NCBI GenBank assembly: GCA_002408185.1
Contig: DHQV01000055.1
Span: 264,844 to 271,501 of the forward strand
Origin: Deltaproteobacteria bacterium UBA5329
GTDB taxonomy: Bacteria; Desulfobacterota; Syntrophorhabdia; Syntrophorhabdales; Syntrophorhabdaceae
DNA: 6,658 nucleotides
Direction of reading: 5' to 3'
This document shows positions 1 to 5,443 of the stretch, piece after piece. The translations under genes were made by a program, and so were the position numbers. The notes under the pieces were generated by a model. The model searched no databases, had not been told where the DNA came from, and saw only the letters and a program-made list of their open reading frames with translations. Numbering within the stretch: position 1 is the first letter of the stretch; the number at the start of each line of letters is the position of its first letter.

Positions 1-50
1 GCCCGGCCTTTCCCCCCCGCCATAAAAGCGGAGCGATCACCCGTCTACCC
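1..50 (-). ncRNA. rnpB: Probable 5' end of RNase P RNA, cut by the window edge
   Basis: RNase P RNA is the catalytic RNA that trims the 5' leader of tRNA precursors. Read on the minus strand, the bases after the RNase HI stop show GACGGGTGATCGC, then a hairpin (CTCCGC / GCGGGG around a short T-rich loop), then GGGGGGAAAGGCCGGGC. This resembles the start of bacterial type A RNase P RNA: a P1/P2 strand followed by GTCGC, the P3 hairpin, and the P4 block GAGGAAAGTCCGGGC. The match is not perfect: where P4 normally carries the invariant bulged U (U69 in E. coli numbering) this sequence has G. The 5' boundary is uncertain; the P1 strand probably overlaps the last codons of the RNase HI gene. Only about 50 nt are visible, so the 3' half of P4 and the P1 partner cannot be checked. 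A plain GC-rich hairpin is the alternative. Confidence 0.5.
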
Positions 51-443
51 TTTTAAAATGGCATCCTTCGCAAGTTTATCGGCTTCCCGATTCTGTTCCC
101 GCGGAATATAGTGTATCGCAAAATGATCGAAATTGCCCACTGTTTGTTTGATCTTTTTCACATACTGAAAGAGGGTCATATTCTTTATCTTGTATAGGCC
201 GTTGATCTGGTTGGCGACCAGCTGGGAGTCCGTATAGACCGTAACGTCTTTTATGGAATTCTCGACAGCTTCATTGACGGCAATGAGGAGTGCCTCGTAC
301 TCGGCCATGTTGTTTGTCATCTCGCCCAGGGGGATGCTCTTCGTGAATATCACCGTTCCGTCTTGATCGCGCGCCACGATGCCTACACCCGACCTTCCGG
401 GATTTCCCGAGGACGCACCGTCAACATGGATATGCCACTGCAT
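45..443 (-). CDS. Ribonuclease HI family protein (short form, no basic protrusion)
   Basis: This enzyme family hydrolyses the RNA strand of RNA/DNA hybrids in the cytoplasm (R-loops, primers). The 132-residue product shows the whole RNase H fold with its DEDD metal-binding carboxylates: D8 in HVDGASSGNPG, E48 in NNMAEYEAL, D72 in VYTDSQLV and D122 in NREADKLAKDA. Compared with E. coli RNase HI (155 aa) it lacks the basic protrusion and the histidine-containing loop before the last aspartate, which here reads IPREQNREAD. It is therefore of the shorter archaeal/Gram-positive type. The frame stays open upstream to 488, but I chose the ATG at 443 because it overlaps the stop codon of the upstream zinc-ribbon gene (TGATG) and starts right at the first beta strand; this suggests translational coupling. 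The upstream extension is only the antisense-side tail of that gene. No strong ribosome-binding site precedes the ATG, in line with coupling. Family assignment is secure; whether it is the cell's main RNase HI is not known. Confidence 0.93.
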   Translation of the reverse strand: MQWHIHVDGASSGNPGRSGVGIVARDQDGTVIFTKSIPLGEMTNNMAEYEALLIAVNEAVENSIKDVTVYTDSQLVANQINGLYKIKNMTLFQYVKKIKQTVGNFDHFAIHYIPREQNREADKLAKDAILKG

Positions 444-1153
444 CAATCGTTTGCCCGGAAAAAGAGGATGCGGTTGCAGCTCGGGCACTGGATCAGCTGT
501 TTGTTTTTCGTTGCTTCAATGAAAAGCTGCGGCGGAATGTTCATATTGCAGCCCAGACAAACCCCATTCTTTACGTTTGTGACCGCTATTCCCCCGCGCC
601 TTTCCCGGAGAACACCGTAAATGTTCCGCAAGCTCTCGCTCACGACGGAAAGAAGATTATCCCGTTCCTGGACGAGCCTTGCAATGACCTCATCCATGGA
701 TTTGATCTCTTTTTCGATGATAGCTCGCTCGGCCTGCGATTCCTTTTCGATTTCCTTGAGCTGGACATTCGAATTTTCGTAATCTTTCCTGAGGTCCTCC
801 ACCTTGTCCATAAGGACGAGGACATCTTCCTCGGTACGGTCGTTAGCTTCTTTCGCTGCCTCGATCTCTTTCAAGAGTGCCTGGTATTCCTTGTTCGTCT
901 TGACATCGTAGAGCCTTACTTCAAGTTTCTTTATCTTTTCTTTCTCTGCTTCGAGTTCCTTTTCTTTCTTGCGCCGTTCCTTCTCCAACTCATCTGTGAT
1001 CTCTTTTTCTTTATCAATTTTCTGACGCAGCGCGATCAATTCGTCTTGCATCTGCTGGAGCCTCTTCGGTGCCTGAAGAAGTTTCCGTTCGCCCTCCATG
1101 ATCTGGATCTCAATTTTTTGTGCTTCAAAAAGAGTTTCGAGTTCCCGCTCCAA
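443..1153 (-). CDS. Zinc-ribbon coiled-coil protein (zf-RING_7 / DUF164, CdsZ-like)
   Basis: The 236-residue protein has two parts. Residues 1 to about 180 are a long, highly charged helical coiled coil rich in E, K, R and L, containing the family signature VKTNKEYQAL (84-93). Residues 187-232 form a C4 zinc ribbon with ligands C199, C202, C223 and C226 (VCLGC and QCPSC). This matches the C4-type zinc-ribbon family (Pfam zf-RING_7, formerly DUF164), whose chlamydial member is CT398/CdsZ. The family is widespread, its molecular role is poorly defined, and binding to nucleic acid or partner proteins has been proposed. The start is a TTG at 1151-1153, chosen because GGAGG (complement of 1161-1165) sits 7 nt upstream and no ATG or GTG is better placed. 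The stop overlaps the RNase HI start, so the two are one unit. A strong hairpin terminator lies directly upstream, which raises the question of how the gene is transcribed. Length is normal for the family. Confidence 0.92.
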   Translation of the reverse strand: MERELETLFEAQKIEIQIMEGERKLLQAPKRLQQMQDELIALRQKIDKEKEITDELEKERRKKEKELEAEKEKIKKLEVRLYDVKTNKEYQALLKEIEAAKEANDRTEEDVLVLMDKVEDLRKDYENSNVQLKEIEKESQAERAIIEKEIKSMDEVIARLVQERDNLLSVVSESLRNIYGVLRERRGGIAVTNVKNGVCLGCNMNIPPQLFIEATKNKQLIQCPSCNRILFFRAND

Positions 1154-1160
1154 TGTATTG

Positions 1161-1165
1161 CCTCC
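1161..1165 (-). promoter_or_regulatory. Shine-Dalgarno site deciding the TTG start of the zinc-ribbon gene
   Basis: On the minus strand the sequence reads TTTTTGGAGGCAATACATTG. GGAGG is a near-ideal ribosome-binding core placed 7 nt before TTG, which supports this non-ATG start. The site directly follows the T-tract of the upstream terminator, so a transcript that ends at the terminator would not contain it. Confidence 0.8.
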
Positions 1166-1206
1166 AAAAAGAAGAGGGGGTGTACCCTTTGGTACACCCC
1201 CTCTTC
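1166..1206 (-). terminator. Strong intrinsic terminator downstream of the tRNA and upstream of the zinc-ribbon gene
   Basis: Bases 1171-1186 and 1191-1206 are a perfect 16-bp inverted repeat (GAAGAGGGGGTGTACC and its complement) closed by a 4-nt loop. On the minus strand the stem is followed at once by TTTTT (1170-1166), the form of a factor-independent terminator. On the plus strand there is no T-tract after the stem, so it acts leftward. Its natural target is the tRNA transcript from 1331. Because the T-tract abuts the ribosome-binding site of the zinc-ribbon gene, it could also work as an attenuator for that operon. The structure is read directly from the sequence; the regulatory role is inference. 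Confidence 0.85.
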
Positions 1207-1258
1207 ATTAGTCGAAATCCCGTTCTATTAGAAATTTTTTCACCATTTACGTTTTCTA

Positions 1259-1331
1259 TGGGCCCACTTGGGTTCGAACCAAGGACCTACCGGTTATGAG
1301 CCGGTGGCTCTTCCAGCTGAGCTATGGGCCC
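1259..1331 (-). tRNA. tRNA with CAU anticodon; probably tRNA-Ile2 (lysidine type), otherwise elongator tRNA-Met
   Basis: A complete 73-nt cloverleaf can be drawn. The acceptor stem is GGGCCCA/TGGGCCC with discriminator A. The D arm is GCTC-AGCTGGAA-GAGC. The anticodon stem is ACCGG/CCGGT with loop CTCATAA, giving anticodon CAT at 1298-1296. The T arm is CTTGG-TTCGAAC-CCAAG. CCA is not encoded; the next bases are TAGAAAA, so CCA must be added by a nucleotidyltransferase. A CAU anticodon fits elongator Met, initiator Met or Ile2. Initiator is unlikely because positions 1 and 72 (G-C) form a normal pair and the anticodon stem lacks the three consecutive G-C pairs. C4-G69 and C5-G68 in the acceptor stem agree with the pairs described as TilS recognition elements in E. 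coli tRNA-Ile2, so I favour Ile(k2CAU), with moderate confidence. Confidence 0.95.
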
Positions 1332-1342
1332 AATTTTTCAAT

Positions 1343-1371
1343 AAAATAAACAATTTTATCGGTATTGTCAA
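1343..1371 (-). promoter_or_regulatory. Sigma70-type promoter of the tRNA gene
   Basis: On the minus strand a perfect -35 box TTGACA (1371-1366) is followed by a 17-bp A/T-rich spacer and a -10 box TATTTT (1348-1343; 4 of 6 consensus). Transcription would start near 1336, about five bases before the mature tRNA 5' end. This very short leader would be removed by RNase P. Confidence 0.75.
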
Positions 1372-1395
1372 TTGAATCAGTAAGGAGTTGAAGTT

Positions 1396-1449
1396 AGGAG
1401 TAAGGAGTAAGGAGATAAAAAAACTCCCTGCTCCTTATTCTTTACTCCT
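1396..1449. repeat. Imperfect inverted repeat made of GGAGTAA-like units
   Basis: Left arm 1396-1414 (AGGAGTAAGGAGTAAGGAG) and right arm 1431-1449 (CTCCTTATTCTTTACTCCT) can pair over 19 positions, with two G-T wobbles and a 16-nt loop containing A7. The left side also holds direct repeats of TAAGGAG (1381-1387, 1401-1407, 1408-1414). There is no T-tract in either direction next to the stem, so a terminator role is not supported. The element sits between two divergent promoters, and its right arm covers the -35 region of the malic-enzyme promoter. It may be a dispersed intergenic repeat of this genome or a regulatory palindrome. Confidence 0.75.
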
Positions 1450-1458
1450 CACTGTCTT

Positions 1459-1464
1459 TATAAT
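1459..1464 (+). promoter_or_regulatory. Likely -10 element of the malic enzyme-fumarase operon
   Basis: A perfect TATAAT lies 45 bp before the GTG start of the malic enzyme. No good -35 box is found at 16-18 bp upstream; that stretch is TTATTC/TATTCT inside the right arm of the inverted repeat. The promoter may therefore need an activator, or the repeat may influence it. The start point would fall near 1471. Confidence 0.5.
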
Positions 1465-1508
1465 AGAATGTCGACACAATTACGATATGAAAGATTGAGG
1501 AGGCCCTC

Positions 1509-2855
1509 GTGCACGACCAAAGAGTCACCAAGGAAGAACTGCTTGAAAAAGCCCGGAAGCCAGCTCTCGATGCCATGAAAATGCACCCCTGCTACAAGGG
1601 AAAAATAGAGATAGTACCGAAGTGCGTCGTAAGGGACATCAATGATTTTGCGATCTGGTATACACCTGGGGTCGCCGAGCCCTGCAGGGAGATCAGCAAG
1701 AATCCCGAAAAGGTGTTTGACTATACGAACAAGGGAAATACTGTCGGTGTCGTAACCGACGGAACGCGCGTTTTGGGCCTCGGCGATATCGGGCCTATGG
1801 CGGGTTTGCCGGTTATGGAAGGAAAGGCACTTTTATTTAAATATCTAGGCGGGGTCGATGCTTTTCCAATATGCCTTGATACAAAAGACCCGGACGAGAT
1901 AATACGGACCGTGAAGCTCATTGCCCCTGTGTTCGGCGGCATAAATCTCGAAGACATCGAAAACCCGAAATGTTTTTATATACTGGAGAAGTTGCGGGCC
2001 GAGTCGCCGATACCTGTCTGGCACGACGACCAGCAGGGTACGGCTGCGGTGACCCTGGCCGGGCTTGTCAATGCCCTCAAAATCGTTGGCAAGAAGATCG
2101 AGGACGCAAAGATCACGATGATCGGCATAGGTGCGGCAAACGTCTGTATCGTCCGGATGCTCATCAAGGCCGGGGCCGATCCGAAGAATATTATCGTCGT
2201 TGACAGCAAGGGCATACTCAACCGCAGGCGCGACGATATAAAGCCCAACTACAAGGAAAAGCTCGAGCTCGCGCAGACGACGAACGGCGAGGGCCGTGAC
2301 GGCGATATGGCAGTAGCGCTCAAGGGGCAGGATGTCCTGATCGCCCTGTCAAGATCGGGCCCTGATGTCATTCAGAAGGATTGGGTCGCATCGATGGCCG
2401 ACAATGCGATCGTGTTTGTTTGTGCCAACCCGATACCCGAGATGTGGCCGTGGGATGCGAAGGAGGCAGGCGCCCGGATCGTGGCGACGGGCAGGAGCGA
2501 TTTCCCGAACCAGGTCAACAATTCAGTTGGCTTTCCCGCTATTTTTCGGGGGACTCTCGATGTCATGGCCCGTACGATAACCGACGAGATGTGCATTGCC
2601 GCCGCATACGAACTTGCCCGGTTCGCCGAGGACACCGGTCTCAATGAAGACCATCTCCTACCCACTATGAGCGAATGGGAGGTCTTCCCGAGGGAAGCGG
2701 TAGCAGTGGCAAAAATGGCCATGAAGCAAGGCGTTGCGCGCCTCAGCATAGATGAGAAGGAACTCTATAATATGGCCGTGAGTAAGATACGCAGGGCCCG
2801 GGACCAGCTCGACCTTCTCATGGAGAAGGGTATTATAGCGCCCTACGAAGAATAA
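1509..2855 (+). CDS. NAD(P)-dependent malic enzyme (oxaloacetate-decarboxylating type)
   Basis: This cytoplasmic enzyme oxidatively decarboxylates malate to pyruvate and CO2 with NAD or NADP, using Mg2+ or Mn2+. In the 448-residue product the N-terminal malic domain has the catalytic tyrosine Y51 (IWYTPGVAEPC), the signature VTDGTRVLGLGDIGP (82-96) and the catalytic lysine K106 (VMEGKALLFK). Metal ligands are E148 and D149 (INLEDIENP) and D174 (HDDQQGTA). The NAD-binding domain begins with IGIGAAN (205-211) and D232 ends the second strand; the usual third glycine of GxGxxG is N211. Later signatures are ANPIPE (306-311) and TGRSDFPNQVNN (327-338), all canonical. It is a short bacterial form, close to the 380-450 aa class rather than the 550+ aa eukaryote/E. 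coli type. The GTG start is supported by GAGGAGG (1497-1503) 5 nt upstream. It is the first gene of an operon with the two fumarase subunits. Cofactor preference cannot be read reliably. Confidence 0.95.
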   Translation: MHDQRVTKEELLEKARKPALDAMKMHPCYKGKIEIVPKCVVRDINDFAIWYTPGVAEPCREISKNPEKVFDYTNKGNTVGVVTDGTRVLGLGDIGPMAGLPVMEGKALLFKYLGGVDAFPICLDTKDPDEIIRTVKLIAPVFGGINLEDIENPKCFYILEKLRAESPIPVWHDDQQGTAAVTLAGLVNALKIVGKKIEDAKITMIGIGAANVCIVRMLIKAGADPKNIIVVDSKGILNRRRDDIKPNYKEKLELAQTTNGEGRDGDMAVALKGQDVLIALSRSGPDVIQKDWVASMADNAIVFVCANPIPEMWPWDAKEAGARIVATGRSDFPNQVNNSVGFPAIFRGTLDVMARTITDEMCIAAAYELARFAEDTGLNEDHLLPTMSEWEVFPREAVAVAKMAMKQGVARLSIDEKELYNMAVSKIRRARDQLDLLMEKGIIAPYEE

Positions 2856-2867
2856 AGGGAAACCGGC

Positions 2868-3707
2868 ATGCGCGAGATCCATATCAATGATATTATTTCG
2901 ATGATCGAACACCTGTTCATCGATGCAAACGTTAACCTTTCCGAGAACATGTATGATATGATAAAAAGCGCCATTGACAGGGAGGAGTCCCCCGTCGGCA
3001 AAGAGGTGCTCCGCGAATTGCTCAAGAATGCCGACTTGGCACGGGAAGAGAAGATGCCTATATGCCAGGATACGGGACTTGCCGTGACCTTTCTCGAAAT
3101 TGGCCAGGATGTGCATATCGCCGGTGGCGACCTGACCGGGGCTGTTTCGGAAGGGGTCCGCCGGGCATACCTCAATGGTTTCTTGAGAAAATCATGTTGT
3201 CACCCGTTTACGAGAAAAAATACGGGAGACAACACTCCGCCCATCATTCATACGAAGATAGTTCCCGGAGACAGGCTCAAGATAACTGTCCTGCCGAAAG
3301 GGGGCGGAAGTGAAAATTACGGCGAAGTTCGCATGCTGACCCCCTCGCAGGGTAGAGAGGGGGTAAAGGCATTTGTCCTCGAAATGGTCCGGAGAGGAGG
3401 GCCAAACCCCTGCCCCCCTATTATAGTGGGTGTCGGGATCGGGGGCAATTTTGAAACGTCTGCATTGTTATCCAAAGAGGCGCTTATGGTCCCTGCCGGA
3501 GAAAGGAACGCGGATGACGATATGGCGGCCCTCGAACTGGAAATGCTGGAGGAGATAAACAGAACAGGTATCGGCCCGCAGGGATATGGCGGCTCGGTAA
3601 CTGCCCTCGATGTCCATGTAAAGATGGCGCCCTGCCATCTTGCATCTTTGCCCGTGGCGGTCAATATCCAGTGCCACGCACACCGGATACGGGAGGCCGT
3701 ACTATGA
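2868..3707 (+). CDS. Class I fumarate hydratase, alpha subunit (Fe-S)
   Basis: This is the iron-sulfur subunit of the two-subunit class I fumarase, which interconverts fumarate and malate. The 279-residue length is typical. It carries the three cysteines that hold the catalytic [4Fe-4S] cluster: C66 in MPICQDTG, C182 in GPNPCPP and C269 in VNIQCHAHR. Other family blocks are RKNTGDNTPPIIH (116-128), KGGGSENYGE (144-153), GVGIGGNFE (188-196) and LPVAVNIQ (261-268). Such clusters are oxygen-labile, which suits anaerobic metabolism. Unusual are C110-C111, where the family normally has small aliphatic residues (RKSVV-type), and C256 near the C terminus. The ATG follows the malic-enzyme stop by 12 nt, with an AAGGG-like ribosome-binding site, and the stop overlaps the beta-subunit start (ATGA). 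L-tartrate dehydratase alpha belongs to the same family; the malic-enzyme context favours fumarase. Confidence 0.92.
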   Translation: MREIHINDIISMIEHLFIDANVNLSENMYDMIKSAIDREESPVGKEVLRELLKNADLAREEKMPICQDTGLAVTFLEIGQDVHIAGGDLTGAVSEGVRRAYLNGFLRKSCCHPFTRKNTGDNTPPIIHTKIVPGDRLKITVLPKGGGSENYGEVRMLTPSQGREGVKAFVLEMVRRGGPNPCPPIIVGVGIGGNFETSALLSKEALMVPAGERNADDDMAALELEMLEEINRTGIGPQGYGGSVTALDVHVKMAPCHLASLPVAVNIQCHAHRIREAVL

Positions 3708-4276
3708 CGGGCAGAACCGGGACCGATGGGGTCAAAAGAATAGAGGCACCGTTGACCGATACTGTGATAAATTCCCTGAAAGCTGGGGATAAGGTTCTGC
3801 TGTCCGGTTTTATTTACACGGCCCGGGACGCGGCGCATAAACGGTTTTCGGAGGCCCTCGAGGCAGGCAGGGAATTACCGTTCGATATCAGGGGACAGGT
3901 CATTTATTATTGCGGCCCTGCTCCGGCCCCTCCGGGAAAGGTCATAGGTTCGTGCGGTCCTACGACCAGTTCCCGTATGGATTCCTATGCGCCGGGGTTG
4001 ATATCTCTGGGCTTGAAGGGTATGATAGGAAAGGGTAAGCGTTCTGAGGCGGTAAAAAGGGCGCTCAAAGAGCACAGGGCAATATATTTTGGAGCGACGG
4101 GAGGGGCCGGAGCGTTAATAGCCCGCACGGTTGTCGCCGCCGATGTCATCGCCTACGAGGACCTTGGCCCGGAGGCCGTCTTAAGGCTCGAGGTCAAGGA
4201 CATGCCGCTATTTGTCGTTAACGACATTTTTGGCAATGATCTGTACGAGGCCGGTATAGAACGCTACAAGCGGTGA
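3704..4276 (+). CDS. Class I fumarate hydratase, beta subunit
   Basis: This is the partner of the alpha subunit; it completes the active site of the Fe-S fumarase. The 190-residue product shows the family blocks TARDAAHKRF (39-48), IYYCGP (67-72), GPTTSSRMD (85-93), MIGKG (107-111), FGATGGAGAL (129-138) and the C-terminal EDLGPEAVLRLEVKD (152-166) with VVNDIFGND. These are the hallmarks of the fumarase C-terminal domain, found as a separate chain in many anaerobes and archaea and fused to alpha in E. coli FumA. The frame is open from a GTG at 3671, but I chose the ATG at 3704: it is preceded by GGGAGG (3691-3696) with a 7-nt spacer, and it overlaps the alpha stop as ATGA, which implies coupled, equimolar translation. 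GPTTSSRMD differs slightly from the more common GPTT[SA]GRMD. Tartrate dehydratase beta is the alternative within the family. Confidence 0.92.
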   Translation: MTGRTGTDGVKRIEAPLTDTVINSLKAGDKVLLSGFIYTARDAAHKRFSEALEAGRELPFDIRGQVIYYCGPAPAPPGKVIGSCGPTTSSRMDSYAPGLISLGLKGMIGKGKRSEAVKRALKEHRAIYFGATGGAGALIARTVVAADVIAYEDLGPEAVLRLEVKDMPLFVVNDIFGNDLYEAGIERYKR

Positions 4277-4277
4277 G

Positions 4278-4299
4278 CCCCCCTTTTTTTTGGGGTTTT
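4278..4299 (+). terminator. Possible weak terminator after the fumarase genes
   Basis: Just after the beta-subunit stop, C6 (4278-4283) is followed by T8 and then GGGG TTTT (4292-4299). CCCC and GGGG could form a 4-bp stem with an 8-nt loop, followed by four T. The stem is short, so termination would be partial at best and the inositol genes may be partly read through from this operon. No clear promoter is visible in the remaining bases before 4343. Confidence 0.3.
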
Positions 4300-4342
4300 A
4301 GGACATATATTTCTAAAAGAAAAATTGATATAAGGAGATGCA

Positions 4343-5434
4343 ATGCCTGAGATTCGTGTTGCCATCGCCGGTGTCGGGAACTGTGCAAGCTCGCTGATAC
4401 AGGGTATCTTCTACTATGCTCATCAGGATCGGGAAGCCATAGGGCTTATGCACCATGATATTTGCGGGTACAGGCCCGGAGATATAAAAATCGTAGCGGC
4501 CTTCGATATCGATAAACGCAAGGTCGGCAGGCCCCTTGAAGAGGCGATATTCGCTCCCCCCAATTGTACGAAGACCATTGAACCCAATATTCCTGCTACC
4601 GGAGTTAAGGTCCTCATGGGCCATGTTCTCGATGGCGTGGCGCCCCATATGCAGCAATACCCGCCGGAGCGGACGTTCGTTGTTTCCGATGCCGAACCGG
4701 TAAATGTAGGGGCTGTGCTGGAGGAGCAAAAGGTTGATATCCTGATCAATTATCTTCCTGTGGGTTCCGAAAAAGCAGCGCGCTTTTACGCGGAGGCATG
4801 TCTTGAAAAAGGCGTGAGTCTCATCAATTGCATTCCCGTTTTTATCGCGTCCGACGATTCATGGGCGAGGCGATTCGAAGAAAAGGGGATACCGGTTATC
4901 GGCGATGATGTAAAGTCCCAGATCGGGGCAACCATTATCCATCGTACGCTCGCCAAGCTGTTCAACGACCGCGGTGTGAAGTTCGACAATACATACCAGT
5001 TAAATACAGGCGGCAATACGGATTTTCTGAACATGCTGAACCGGGAACGGCTGACGTCGAAAAAGATATCGAAGACCGAGGCGGTCCTGTCGAATATTGA
5101 CGTACCTATCCCGGCGGACAATATCCACATTGGCCCGTCCGATTACGTTCCCTGGCAAAAGGACAATAAGGTATGCTTCATGAGACTCGAAGGAAGGATA
5201 TTCGGGGACATATCGATCAACTGTGAACTGAGGCTTTCCGTGGAAGACTCGCCAAACAGCGGCGGATGCATTATCGATGCAATACGCTGCTGCAAGGTTG
5301 CGCGCGACAGGTCAGTTGGGGGCGTTCTGGAATCGATATCGGCATATACGATGAAGCACCCGCTCAGGCAATTTCCAGACGAAACGGCCCGCTCGATGGT
5401 GGAAGAGTTTATCCGGGGCGAAAGGGCCCGGTAG
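4343..5434 (+). CDS. ino1: Inositol-3-phosphate synthase (myo-inositol-1-phosphate synthase)
   Basis: This enzyme converts D-glucose 6-phosphate to 1D-myo-inositol 3-phosphate with a tightly bound NAD that is reduced and reoxidised within the cycle. The 363-residue protein matches the short mycobacterial/archaeal class, not the roughly 530-aa eukaryotic one. Visible blocks are the NAD-binding GVGNCASSLIQG (10-21), FDID (54-57), NYLPVGSE (136-143), GDDVKSQIGAT (187-197), NTGGNTDFLNML (221-232), HIGPSDYVPW (262-271), LEGRIFGD (282-289), EDSPNSGG (301-308) and the C-terminal AYTMKHP. The lysines in DDVKSQ (K191) and near K274/K276 agree with the catalytic region of the family. The ATG has AAGGAG (4332-4337) 5 nt upstream. 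It is followed after 9 nt by a CDP-alcohol phosphatidyltransferase, which points to lipid synthesis as the fate of the inositol phosphate. No inositol monophosphatase is present in the window. The family call is very firm. Confidence 0.96.
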   Translation: MPEIRVAIAGVGNCASSLIQGIFYYAHQDREAIGLMHHDICGYRPGDIKIVAAFDIDKRKVGRPLEEAIFAPPNCTKTIEPNIPATGVKVLMGHVLDGVAPHMQQYPPERTFVVSDAEPVNVGAVLEEQKVDILINYLPVGSEKAARFYAEACLEKGVSLINCIPVFIASDDSWARRFEEKGIPVIGDDVKSQIGATIIHRTLAKLFNDRGVKFDNTYQLNTGGNTDFLNMLNRERLTSKKISKTEAVLSNIDVPIPADNIHIGPSDYVPWQKDNKVCFMRLEGRIFGDISINCELRLSVEDSPNSGGCIIDAIRCCKVARDRSVGGVLESISAYTMKHPLRQFPDETARSMVEEFIRGERAR

Positions 5435-5443
5435 GTGCCGTAA

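Noticed and set aside
444..488. Upstream 15-residue extension of the RNase HI frame starting at 488
   Set aside because: It lies inside the zinc-ribbon coding sequence, has no family similarity, and the ATG at 443 forms a TGATG overlap typical of coupled genes.
1396..1449. GGAGTAA palindrome as an intrinsic terminator or a CRISPR fragment
   Set aside because: No T-tract follows the stem on either strand, and the units are contiguous 7-mers without spacers.
2658..3116. 152-codon open frame on the minus strand across malic enzyme and fumarase alpha
   Set aside because: It is antisense to two well-conserved genes, with no recognisable domain or ribosome-binding site; a shadow frame.
3671..3703. 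Upstream GTG start for the fumarase beta subunit
   Set aside because: The ATG at 3704 has GGGAGG at a good distance and overlaps the alpha stop; the extra residues fall in the conserved end of alpha.
3317..3838. 173-codon open frame on the minus strand across the fumarase subunits
   Set aside because: It overlaps conserved coding sequence entirely and its translation is low-complexity, without family features.
4306..4311. TATATT as a -10 box for the inositol operon
   Set aside because: The matching -35 position falls in the T-run (2 of 6 consensus); too weak to call in an A/T-rich gap.
4313..4729. 138-codon open frame on the minus strand opposite inositol-3-phosphate synthase
   Set aside because: A mirror of a strongly conserved gene, with no independent support.
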